Assembly: GCA_964575425.1 (NCBI GenBank)
Contig: CAZNRD010000072.1
Location: forward strand, 1-9,833
Direction: 5' to 3'
DNA length: 9,833 nucleotides
Source: DATEAV01 sp964575425
GTDB lineage: Bacteria; Chloroflexota; Anaerolineae; Anaerolineales; E44-bin32
Positions 1-6,242 of this stretch are shown here, one piece after another (the stretch's first letter is position 1; every line of letters begins with the position of its first letter). The position numbers and the translations under genes are program-made. A model generated the notes under the pieces. The model was not told where the DNA came from. It searched no databases and saw only the letters and a program-made list of their open reading frames with translations.

Positions 1-69
1 ACCATCATGCCCGTGCTGGAACTGGCGAAGTGGATGGAACGCAGAGGCTGGTTCGGGAAGATGGACTAG
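1..69 (+). CDS. C-terminal end of an unidentified protein (partial)
   Basis: The first reading frame is open from the window edge to a TAG stop and gives 22 residues ending in RRGWFGKMD. I do not recognise a family from so short a tail. The case for coding is compositional: 19 of 22 codons end in G or C, as expected for a real gene in this GC-rich DNA. The gene converges on the minus-strand P-loop kinase-like gene, with about 65 bp between the two stop codons. I see no clear hairpin followed by a T-run in that gap. The start and most of the protein lie outside the window. Confidence 0.55.
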   Translation, partial: TIMPVLELAKWMERRGWFGKMD

Positions 70-134
70 CCCACAGCTGAGGTCGGGGTGCACTACGTTC
101 GTGGATGCTGGAAGGGCAAGGGCCTGGCAGCCCC

Positions 135-704
135 TCACCGATCGCCGCGGCCCGTGCTTAGATAAGCGAGGACGGGATCGAGTGCACCAGGAAGGCCATG
201 CGAAACATCGAAGAACGGAATGCCCAGTTCTCGGCACTCCTCGGCGAGATCTGCGCTGAACCGGATCATCGATTCCAGGAAGAGTAGAGCTACTCGCTCG
301 TCCGAGAGATCGAGCCACTCGTTGGCATAACCCCTGTGCACCTGCAGCTGACGGAGCTTCTCGGCGGGAAGCGCATTGGGATAGCCAAGGAAGCACGGCC
401 TGAGTCGACCGGCATACAGGCTCGCCAGTTCAGCGATATGCCGCGGAAGGACGCTGTCGCCTTCAATCAGGTAGTCTGCCCCCTCCTCGATGATGTTAAT
501 GGCCAGATTGCGGAGAACCGGCCACATTCGGACTGCCACCTCCCGGTTGTCGACGTCCGGAGAGACCCCGAGCTGGGGGGCACCCCCTGCCAGCCCCATC
601 ATCAGGAAATCCAGGCTGAAGTACGGAACCCCTTGCTGGTGAAGGAACACGCGGGCGACGACAGATTTGCCTGACCTGGCGGCACCGCCCACGACGTACA
701 ACAT
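135..704 (-). CDS. P-loop NTPase / kinase-like protein
   Basis: This is a 189-residue soluble protein. It opens with a beta strand running directly into a Walker A motif, GAARSGKS (residues 7-14, with G12, K13 and S14 binding nucleotide phosphates). A second acidic motif, LIEGD (residues 79-83), resembles the Walker B/substrate strand of small kinases. Length and fold suit the nucleoside/adenylate-kinase-like or 2-phosphoglycerate-kinase-like P-loop families, but the substrate cannot be assigned. The frame stays open upstream to 803, but the ATG at 704 is preferred because the P-loop then sits at the very N-terminus and a GGAAG lies about 9 nt upstream. The extra 33 residues of the longer version look non-protein-like. 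It is the last gene of the minus-strand cluster, 166 bp after the hydrolase. The P-loop class is fairly sure and the function is unknown. Confidence 0.75.
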   Translation of the reverse strand: MLYVVGGAARSGKSVVARVFLHQQGVPYFSLDFLMMGLAGGAPQLGVSPDVDNREVAVRMWPVLRNLAINIIEEGADYLIEGDSVLPRHIAELASLYAGRLRPCFLGYPNALPAEKLRQLQVHRGYANEWLDLSDERVALLFLESMIRFSADLAEECRELGIPFFDVSHGLPGALDPVLAYLSTGRGDR

Positions 705-870
705 CAGATCAGTCTTCCCATCGGGATCGAAGCCCTTCGTTCCTCGGCCGCTATAGCGCGAGACACCGCGCGCGTGCACAGCGCAGCTGGTACCGCCTCG
801 CAACTGGCCTAGCCACTTCCATTCCCGCCGCGGCGCGAGTTGTCCACCAGACCATCACCACCCCTGGCTC

Positions 871-1965
871 CTAACGCCCAACCAAGTAGCGCTCCAGAAA
901 CCCGACGACTCGGCGCTCGTAGTTTTCCGTATCAGCCTGGAGCAGGTCCGCATGCCCGCCATCGCCGACAACGTATAGGTCTCTCGGCTCTCCGGCCGCT
1001 GCGTACAGTTGGTACGCGTTCGAGACCGGAACGACCTCGTCTTTCGCTCCATGAACCAATAACACCGCCCGCGGGCTGATTGAGCCGATCACATCCACCG
1101 GGCGCACCTGCGCGATTTCCATCCCCACCTCCTGCTCCCCAAAGAACACCACCAGCGGCGCGAACGGGAACGCCGGAAGCCCTGTCAGATGCCTCAGACC
1201 ACTGCCGATGTTGTCTTCGAGGGCGGTGTAGGCGCTCGCGGCAATCACAGCGCCCACCCGCTCGTTCCGGGCTCCTGCAAGGATTGCCGTCGCTCCCCCC
1301 ATCGAATGCCCGAACAGCCCGATCCTGGCTGCCTCTCCTCCCGGCTGGGCCAGGACAAACTCGACCGCCCCGTCCACGTCGTTCACCTCTTGCAGACCCA
1401 GCGTCGTCACCTCGCCCTCGCTCTCGCCGGAGTTTCGTGAATCGTAGAGAAGGCATCCATACCCGTGGTCGTAGAGCATGCGTGCATCATCCAAGAGCTG
1501 ACCACGATTCGACCCCAGGCCGTGGATGAACATGACCACTGCCCCGTTTCGCGGCGCTATGTACCAGCCCCGCAGCCTCAGGCCATCTGCAGAGAAAAAG
1601 GTCACCTCGCGATAGTCGTTCATGCCCAGGGAAGCGGGTGTACGCCAGGGCATCGTACGTGCGGGATGAACAATGCCATGCGCACGGCGATAGGCCAGCC
1701 ATGTGCCGGAAGCCCCAACGCTCAACACGAGCAACACAATACCGAAAGCGAGAAGCCTCCAAACCCCTGTGGTCGACAGCCTGGTCGCCTCAGACGACTG
1801 GCACTGCAAGAGGAGATATCCCACCGTCCCGAGCGCCAGCAGCCCCAGAGCAACGGTCAGGACCTGCCACGCGAAAGAGTGCAGGCGGAATTGCAGCCAC
1901 AACCCAATCGCGGCCGCAAACGCAAATCCCATCGACAGCAGGCGCAGCCTGGCCAGCGGCCCCAT
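871..1965 (-). CDS. Membrane-anchored alpha/beta hydrolase
   Basis: This 364-residue protein has two parts. Residues about 10-26, 32-54 and 69-91 are hydrophobic and should form two or three membrane helices. From about residue 115 an alpha/beta-hydrolase domain follows. The visible catalytic elements are an HG oxyanion motif (H148-G149 in FIHGLGSN), the nucleophile elbow GHSMGG with S221, the acid D309 in GAKDE, and H338 in GDGGHAD. The triad is complete, so it is probably an active esterase, peptidase or lipase-like enzyme tethered to the membrane. The substrate is unknown. The frame can be extended to a TTG at 1983, but the ATG at 1965 is preferred because AGGA precedes it by 7 nt and the TTG has no ribosome-binding site. 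It follows the DUF418 gene after a 183-bp gap on the same strand, so the two may work on related envelope substrates, which is inference. Confidence 0.88.
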   Translation of the reverse strand: MGPLARLRLLSMGFAFAAAIGLWLQFRLHSFAWQVLTVALGLLALGTVGYLLLQCQSSEATRLSTTGVWRLLAFGIVLLVLSVGASGTWLAYRRAHGIVHPARTMPWRTPASLGMNDYREVTFFSADGLRLRGWYIAPRNGAVVMFIHGLGSNRGQLLDDARMLYDHGYGCLLYDSRNSGESEGEVTTLGLQEVNDVDGAVEFVLAQPGGEAARIGLFGHSMGGATAILAGARNERVGAVIAASAYTALEDNIGSGLRHLTGLPAFPFAPLVVFFGEQEVGMEIAQVRPVDVIGSISPRAVLLVHGAKDEVVPVSNAYQLYAAAGEPRDLYVVGDGGHADLLQADTENYERRVVGFLERYLVGR

Positions 1966-2148
1966 TCCACCATCCTGCCTCAATCGGCGTGCCAGGGCAT
2001 CCCCAGATGCAGTCGAGCGGGCATCCTGTCAGCCTTCAGGCCTGGGCACCTGTCACCGCCACCCAGGCGGATCCTGGCCAAAGCTTCAGGTGCAAGGGCC
2101 TGTCGTGTGTCGACCCGGTCCTCTTCCCATCTTTGGCCGCACCTTCCC

Positions 2149-3423
2149 TCAGCGGCGATCCCAAGACGCAGCTGATGCGCGCAGCGGCTGCCACCGGAGA
2201 TAGGTGAGCGAACGCCAGAGCCATTCCATCGGGCCATACCGGAAGCGGCTCAACCACCAGCCGCTGAACCACACCTGCAATGCAAAGATCGCAATCGCAA
2301 GCAGCAGGCCCGCAGCCTTGCCAACCTGCCCAAACAGGCCAAGGCCATAGCCATAGAAGATCAGGGTGCAAATGACCGACTGGCCAAGGTAGTTCGTCAG
2401 AGCCATGCGACCGGCTCCGGCAAGGGGCGCCAGGTATCGCTGCCATACCGGCTGGCGGTTCAGCAGTGTCAGGGCCGAGACATAGAAGAGGCACAAAGCC
2501 GGTGCGCCCACTGCCTGACCAAGCGTCGCCAGCGACACGGTCGGGTTGGGAATGAAGCGAGGCGAGTCTGGCCCCAGCAACGAAGCGTAGATGGCATTGC
2601 CGACCACGCCGACCATCAGACCTCCCACCAGCAACCTGCGCATGAAAGGCAGATGCTCTTCAACGTTCTGGAACACCCCTTTGCGAGCGAACCATAGGCC
2701 AAGAAGAAACATGGCAAACACACTGGGCCCGAGGAAAGGGCTGCTGTAGGCCATGAAACCCATATCGTGGGCCCGTTGTGCTGTGATCTGGGCGAAATCG
2801 CCCTGGCCGTACACCGCGTAGGCGCCCTCGATATCGGCGAGGTATCCTTGCCGCTGCTCCTGAAAGCCTTGCTGAATCTGCTCGCCCACGCCCGGCTGAG
2901 CACTGCCCAGAGCAATCATTGCATCCGAGAAGGCCAGAAAGAGGGCCGGCAGAAGCATGAAGAGAACCGCCCAGAAGAGCAGCTTACGCGGACGGGACTT
3001 GCGGAACAGGACCAGCAGGAAGCCCAGCAAGGCATAGAGAGTGAGAATATCACCCACCCAGACCAGGTACGCATGGATCAGGCCGATCGCAAGCAGGAGG
3101 ATCAGGCGCCGGGCGTATATGGGTAGGAAACGAACCCTCTTCTCGTCGGCGCGCGCCATCTGTAAGGCGAAGCCCAGGCCAAACAGCAGCGAGAAGAGCG
3201 AATAGAACTTCCCCTCAGCCACGAAGCGCACGAGCCAGGCGGCGGCACGGTCGGCCCAGGCGAAATACTCCACTGGCAGGACGACCGTTTGCACCGGATG
3301 GCTGAACAATTCCATATTGACGAGCAGGATACCCAGGAGGGCAAACCCGCGCAGCACATCAATCGTGTGGATGCGCCTGCCTGGATCGGTGGGAGCATGA
3401 GTGGATGGTCGACTGGATCCCAT
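2149..3423 (-). CDS. DUF418 family membrane protein (YeiB-like)
   Basis: This is a 424-residue multi-pass membrane protein. The N-terminal signature IDVLRGFALLGILLVN (residues 21-36) is the hallmark of the DUF418/YeiB group and relates it to the wider acyltransferase-3-like membrane families. The C-terminal DUF418 domain shows the usual GRMALTNYLGQS block (338-349) and the closing RYGPMEWLWR block (395-404). I count roughly eight to ten hydrophobic segments. The length is typical of the family, with no truncation. The biochemical role of DUF418 proteins is not established. Transport or envelope acyl modification has been suggested by analogy only. The start is well supported by GGAGG six nt before the ATG. 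The gene lies upstream of the hydrolase on the same strand. Confidence 0.92.
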   Translation of the reverse strand: MGSSRPSTHAPTDPGRRIHTIDVLRGFALLGILLVNMELFSHPVQTVVLPVEYFAWADRAAAWLVRFVAEGKFYSLFSLLFGLGFALQMARADEKRVRFLPIYARRLILLLAIGLIHAYLVWVGDILTLYALLGFLLVLFRKSRPRKLLFWAVLFMLLPALFLAFSDAMIALGSAQPGVGEQIQQGFQEQRQGYLADIEGAYAVYGQGDFAQITAQRAHDMGFMAYSSPFLGPSVFAMFLLGLWFARKGVFQNVEEHLPFMRRLLVGGLMVGVVGNAIYASLLGPDSPRFIPNPTVSLATLGQAVGAPALCLFYVSALTLLNRQPVWQRYLAPLAGAGRMALTNYLGQSVICTLIFYGYGLGLFGQVGKAAGLLLAIAIFALQVWFSGWWLSRFRYGPMEWLWRSLTYLRWQPLRASAASWDRR

Positions 3424-3426
3424 CGG

Positions 3427-3434
3427 TCTCCTCC
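3427..3434 (-). promoter_or_regulatory. Strong ribosome-binding site of the DUF418 gene
   Basis: Read on the minus strand this is GGAGGAGA. Its GGAGG core is six nt before the ATG at 3423, and it fixes the start of the DUF418 gene. Confidence 0.7.
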
Positions 3435-3616
3435 GGTGGTCAGAACTCGCTGCAGAGCAAACCGTCCGCTGTAGGCGTCAATCAGGCGGCTTGCGGAGAA
3501 GCGACTAGGCCTCTCAACCCACATCCAAAAGTGAGCTGCCCTGGTCTCTGGGAATGCTTCACCTTGCCCTAGGCACGTCCTCTCATTCGCTCTCTCCTGC
3601 CGTACTCCTGGCCGGG

Positions 3617-3635
3617 CTCGCGCACCCTGCGCGAG
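3617..3635. repeat. Perfect 8-bp inverted repeat with 3-nt loop
   Basis: CTCGCGCA and TGCGCGAG flank a CCC loop and pair perfectly over 8 bp. It lies about 100 bp past the stop of the 70-residue membrane protein gene and about 190 bp upstream of the DUF418 start. No T-run follows on either strand, so it is not a canonical intrinsic terminator. It could be a Rho-assisted terminator hairpin, an operator for a dimeric regulator, or chance in GC-rich DNA. Confidence 0.35.
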
Positions 3636-3732
3636 GTTCAAGCACCACGGCGGGATCAACGATCTTCGTCACCGCCCCGCCGGGCGCAAAGTCAGCATGC
3701 CCCGCGTTGCCCGGACGCCGGAGGACGGCGGC

Positions 3733-3945
3733 CTACTCGCTCCCTTCGCCGAGTCGACCGATCTGGCGCAGCACTCCCAACAGCATCATCCCCAGCTGCA
3801 TGCCCAGGCCGGCCGTCAGGCGCGGCCGCGTCTCGCTCGCTTCGGCCCGGCGCACGATGAGATACGCCGCCCCCAGCCCCGTCAGCGCGCCGATGAGCAC
3901 GCCGACCAGCAGCGTCTTGGCCTTCCAATTGTCATCGTCCGTCAT
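3733..3945 (-). CDS. Small single-span membrane protein (70 aa)
   Basis: This 70-residue protein has a short charged N-terminus (MTDDDNWK), a glycine/alanine-rich membrane helix (about residues 11-31), a charged linker (RRAEASETRPR) and a hydrophobic-to-amphipathic tail. The layout resembles short YtxH-like proteins, but no defining motif is present, so I leave the family open. The frame is open upstream to 4323. The ATG at 3945 is chosen because it overlaps the stop of the preceding gene as ATGA, is preceded by GAGGAAGG, and begins the only protein-like part of the frame. The overlap points to translational coupling with the 151-residue membrane protein, and the two products may interact. 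Confidence 0.7.
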   Translation of the reverse strand: MTDDDNWKAKTLLVGVLIGALTGLGAAYLIVRRAEASETRPRLTAGLGMQLGMMLLGVLRQIGRLGEGSE

Positions 3946-4397
3946 GCTGCCCTTCCTCGCCCTCCGCGCCGGAACGAACCCAAACGGGTCAGCGCGTGGC
4001 GCGCTGCACCTCGCAGGGCGCCCAGCCACAGCACCGGCTCCACCGCGAGATCCGCGCCTCGCCTGACCAGGTTCTCTGCGCCACTCACCCACGCCCGCGC
4101 GCGTGCCATCACCCCCGGCAGCCATCCGTTCAGCCGCGCCACACCATACAGCACGACCCCCACCGCCACCCCGAGCAACAGAAGGACAATCATGCTCAGG
4201 ACCGTGAGATAGAGGATCGAAATGTCCGCCCAGACGCCAACCCCGCCGCCCCCGGCTCCGCCGGCGCACACCGCGCCGGCTGCAAGGAGCGCGATACCGC
4301 CGAGCAGCGGGCCATAGACCCAAAGCCAGATGTCTCTGCGTCGCCTTCGGCGCTCATTCGCTGTGCGGTCCGTTGGAAGAGCCGGCTGGATGGCCAT
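3942..4397 (-). CDS. Hypothetical membrane protein (151 aa)
   Basis: This 151-residue protein starts with a basic stretch (NERRRRRRD, residues 14-22) and then has two hydrophobic segments, about 24-45 and 58-86. The loop between them is very glycine-rich (AGGAGGGGVGV). The C-terminal half is amphipathic and positively charged and should stay in the cytoplasm. I recognise no family. Its stop codon shares four bases with the start of the 70-residue membrane protein, so the two form a two-gene unit. There is no clear Shine-Dalgarno before the ATG. A TAGAAT hexamer lies only 9 nt upstream on the minus strand, which would allow a nearly leaderless transcript. The gene is divergent from the DUF362-like gene, with 88 bp between them. 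Confidence 0.65.
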   Translation of the reverse strand: MAIQPALPTDRTANERRRRRRDIWLWVYGPLLGGIALLAAGAVCAGGAGGGGVGVWADISILYLTVLSMIVLLLLGVAVGVVLYGVARLNGWLPGVMARARAWVSGAENLVRRGADLAVEPVLWLGALRGAARHALTRLGSFRRGGRGRAA

Positions 4398-4485
4398 GAC
4401 TTGGTGATTCTAGCATGGCGCCCGTCCGGTCACCCTACTACCAGCACGGGAGCCGCTGCGCTACAATCGCTGCCCAGGAGGCGCC
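4398..4485. promoter_or_regulatory. Divergent promoter region (candidate)
   Basis: These 88 bp separate two divergent gene pairs and must drive both if each is transcribed on its own. Rightward, TACAAT at 4462-4467 is a good -10 match that places a transcript start just before the ribosome-binding site, but no good -35 is seen 16-18 bp upstream. Leftward, TAGAAT (complement of 4407-4412) is a -10-like hexamer with a weak GTGACC -35-like box 15 bp away. Both assignments rest on hexamer matching only. Confidence 0.35.
4476..4480 (+). promoter_or_regulatory. Ribosome-binding site of the DUF362-like gene
   Basis: AGGAG lies five nt before the ATG at 4486 and supports that start over upstream in-frame alternatives. 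Confidence 0.6.
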
Positions 4486-4932
4486 ATGGCAGACTTCCCC
4501 GGCAAGGGCATGGTGGCCGTGCTCAAGACCACGCCTGGCACCGTGCTCGACGACATTCACCAGGTCATGCGCCTGGCGGGCTTCGAGGCGATCCTGCCCA
4601 GAGGCGTCACCACCGGCCCGAAGATCAACATCCCCCGGCAGACCGGCCGCCCCGCGTGCCCTTCCACCCCAATGCTCGTCAAGGGCATCCTCCAGACCCT
4701 GCGCGCTGCCGTGCCCGATGACGTGGTGGGCGTACGCGACGACATTGTCGTCGTCGACACCTGCGTTGGGGAACTCAACGACAGGCACCGCCTCGCCACC
4801 CTCACCGGCGTCATGAAGGACCCATCCAGCGGCCAGGTCCTCGTGCCCGCCAGCGAAGTCCCGACTTTCATCCGGCGTGCAGTCGGGCCTATCGCGCTGG
4901 CCGCCTCCGGATGCGGCCACCTGCAACCGTGA
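4486..4932 (+). CDS. Short DUF362-like protein, probably truncated
   Basis: This is a 148-residue protein. Its first ~100 residues read like the N-terminus of DUF362 proteins: a VAVLKTTPGTVLDDIHQVMRLAGF block (residues 10-33, abbreviated here as the KTTP motif and the LAGF turn), a TTGPKINIP segment (42-50), a helix of the LVKGILQTLR type (64-73), then a DDVVGVRDDIVVVDT strand pair (78-92) and GELNDR. Full DUF362 proteins usually run to 300 residues or more and may carry iron-sulfur ferredoxin modules. Here the protein ends soon after, with no cysteine clusters. It may therefore be a stand-alone remnant. The reading frame is clean and has a good ribosome-binding site, so expression is plausible. 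Its stop overlaps the start of the UPF0104 gene (GTGA, or a 22-nt overlap with the upstream ATG), implying coupling. The family call is moderate and comes from memory of the pattern. Confidence 0.6.
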   Translation: MADFPGKGMVAVLKTTPGTVLDDIHQVMRLAGFEAILPRGVTTGPKINIPRQTGRPACPSTPMLVKGILQTLRAAVPDDVVGVRDDIVVVDTCVGELNDRHRLATLTGVMKDPSSGQVLVPASEVPTFIRRAVGPIALAASGCGHLQP

Positions 4933-5921
4933 GCAGCGGCGCCAGCCTGCGTCGTCGGCTCGCCGCCGGCCTTGTCCTCGGCTTCGTCGTTGTCCTGGCG
5001 GTCATGGTCCTGGGCGATGCGCGCCAGGTGGCGCGGCATCTCGCTCGCTTCGACTGGCGTCTGGCACCTTTGATCCTGGGCTTGACCCTATTCAACTACG
5101 CACTGCGCTTCCTCAAGTGGCACTACTACCTCGGCCTGATCGGCGCCGCCGGCTTGTCCTGGCGGGAGAGCGCCCGGCTGTTCGTCGGCGGCTTCCCCCT
5201 CGCCGTCACTCCCGGCAAGGTGGGCGAGGCGCTGAAGGGATTGTGGATCAACCAGCGCACCAGCGTGCCGGTGTCACGCGCGATCCCCGTCGTCGTCGCC
5301 GAGCGGGTGAGCGACGGGCTGGCCGTGCTCCTGCTTTCGACTCTCGGCGTCGTCGCCTATCCGCGTTACTGGCCCGCGTTTGCTTCGGTGCTCGCCGGGC
5401 TGACGGCGCTGGTGGTGCTTTCGCAGGCGCGACCGCTGGCGCTGGGAGTTCTCGGCCGGGCAGAGCGATTCGGCCCGTTGAGAAGGGCGGCGGGGGCGCT
5501 GCAGGGCTTCTACGAGGGGACCTACACCCTCTTCCGCCCCGCGCCTTTGCTGGCGGCGGTGGGCCTGGGGACCGTCTCCTGGCTGGGCGAGGGAGTGGGG
5601 TTCTACCTCGTGCTGCGCGGCCTCGGGCTGCCTCCGGACGGCCGGCTGCTGGCCCTGGCCATCTTCATCCTGTCGTTCTCGACGATTGTCGGCGCAGTCT
5701 CGACCCTGCCGGGGGGCCTGGGCGCGGCCGAAGCGAGCATCGGGGGGATGCTGGCCGTGCTCGCCGGCCTTTCCGGCGATCTGGCGGCTGCGGCCACCCT
5801 CCTCATCCGCTTCGCCACCCTGTGGTTCGGCGTGTGCCTCGGCCTGGGCGTGTGGGCCGCCTCCCCCGACCTCCTCGGCCTCGCTTCCGCTCCCGCTTCG
5901 ACGCCGGACGCGGCGGCCTGA
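4911..5921 (+). CDS. YbhN/UPF0104 (LPG synthase TM-type) membrane protein
   Basis: This 336-residue multi-pass membrane protein belongs to the lysylphosphatidylglycerol-synthase transmembrane/UPF0104 family. Diagnostic blocks are VTPGKVGEALKG (residues 99-110), ERVSDG (131-136) and STLPGGLGAAEAS (264-276), spaced as in the family, among about eight hydrophobic segments. Members with a catalytic C-terminal domain aminoacylate lipids. This one lacks that domain, so only a membrane role such as lipid translocation can be suggested. The start is uncertain: ATG at 4911 (used here) overlaps the previous gene by 22 nt, while GTG at 4929 forms a GTGA overlap and would shorten the protein by six residues. 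Neither has a strong Shine-Dalgarno, which fits translational coupling to the DUF362-like gene. Confidence 0.9.
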   Translation: MRPPATVSSGASLRRRLAAGLVLGFVVVLAVMVLGDARQVARHLARFDWRLAPLILGLTLFNYALRFLKWHYYLGLIGAAGLSWRESARLFVGGFPLAVTPGKVGEALKGLWINQRTSVPVSRAIPVVVAERVSDGLAVLLLSTLGVVAYPRYWPAFASVLAGLTALVVLSQARPLALGVLGRAERFGPLRRAAGALQGFYEGTYTLFRPAPLLAAVGLGTVSWLGEGVGFYLVLRGLGLPPDGRLLALAIFILSFSTIVGAVSTLPGGLGAAEASIGGMLAVLAGLSGDLAAAATLLIRFATLWFGVCLGLGVWAASPDLLGLASAPASTPDAAA

Positions 5922-5957
5922 GGCGGCGGGGTGTGCCCCTGAGGGTTGTTCCGCTTA

Positions 5958-5986
5958 TTGACTGAGGCCGAGCGACTCCGCATACT
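5958..5986 (+). promoter_or_regulatory. Candidate sigma-70-like promoter
   Basis: TTGACT at 5958-5963 (5/6 match to the -35 consensus) and CATACT at 5981-5986 (4/6 match to -10) are separated by 17 bp. It would give a leader of about 250 nt before the methyltransferase gene, which is long. The call rests on hexamer matches alone and the host's sigma-factor preference is unknown. Confidence 0.25.
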
Positions 5987-6226
5987 GTTAGCCGAGCTGG
6001 CCGAAGCCGTGGCCCCCGGCCGCTGGCCGCGCGCGAGACTGTGGTTTCGCGACCGCAAGCGAGGTGCGGCTCAGGGGCCTGCCGAACGCCTGGCTCGAGC
6101 GGACATGGCTGGCGCGGCGGCCCGAAATGCAAAGTTCCCTTGCCTGGCTGCGCGATAATGGAGGAGGCTAGGCCTGAGCGGTTAGGGTGCTGAGGTCGAG
6201 GGCCCCCGGGTGCCCTTGAACGCCCC

Positions 6227-6236
6227 AAGGAAAGGA
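6227..6236 (+). promoter_or_regulatory. Ribosome-binding site of the methyltransferase gene
   Basis: AAGGAAAGGA ends six nt before the ATG at 6243. It selects this start over the non-ATG start 33 nt upstream in the same frame. Confidence 0.6.
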
Positions 6237-6242
6237 AACCCT

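Larger units (their letters stand above)
3424..3732. other. 309-bp intergenic region between the small membrane pair and the DUF418 gene
   Basis: No convincing gene is seen here on either strand. The frames that stay open look like shadow translations of GC-rich DNA, rich in Arg, Pro and Ser and without family motifs. The region should contain the transcription end of the two-gene minus-strand unit at 3733-4397 and the promoter of the DUF418 gene. A TTGACG on the minus strand (about 3475-3480) could serve as a -35 box, but I find no good -10 at the right distance. The clearest structure is the inverted repeat at 3617-3635, listed separately. Confidence 0.5.
5922..6242. other. 321-bp intergenic region before the methyltransferase
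   Basis: No gene is well supported. One + strand frame (5946-6158) gives a helix-like start (LLTEAERLRILLAELAEAV) and then turns Arg/Ala-rich. It has only a TTG start and no ribosome-binding site, so it is either a decayed gene remnant or chance. Promoter-like elements for the downstream cassette include TTGACT...CATACT (5958-5986) and an isolated GATAAT at 6154-6159 without a matching -35. A short GGGG/CCCC hairpin just after the UPF0104 stop lacks a T-run. Confidence 0.45.

Noticed and set aside
826..836. GC-only palindrome CGCCGCGGCG between the hydrolase and kinase-like genes
   Set aside because: It is short and expected by chance at this GC content, and no T-run follows.
866..884. TAAC...CCAAC motif resembling part of an integron attC site
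   Set aside because: No matching GTTRRRY core at the proper distance and no integrase or cassette array nearby. It lies largely within the hydrolase gene end.
3102..3659. 185-residue open frame on the minus strand covering the DUF418 start
   Set aside because: It overlaps the well-supported DUF418 gene in another frame, shows no family motif, and reads as a compositional shadow.
4877..5965. 362-residue + strand frame overlapping the UPF0104 gene
   Set aside because: It is almost entirely Arg/Ala/Gly/Pro, typical of an out-of-frame read of GC-rich DNA.
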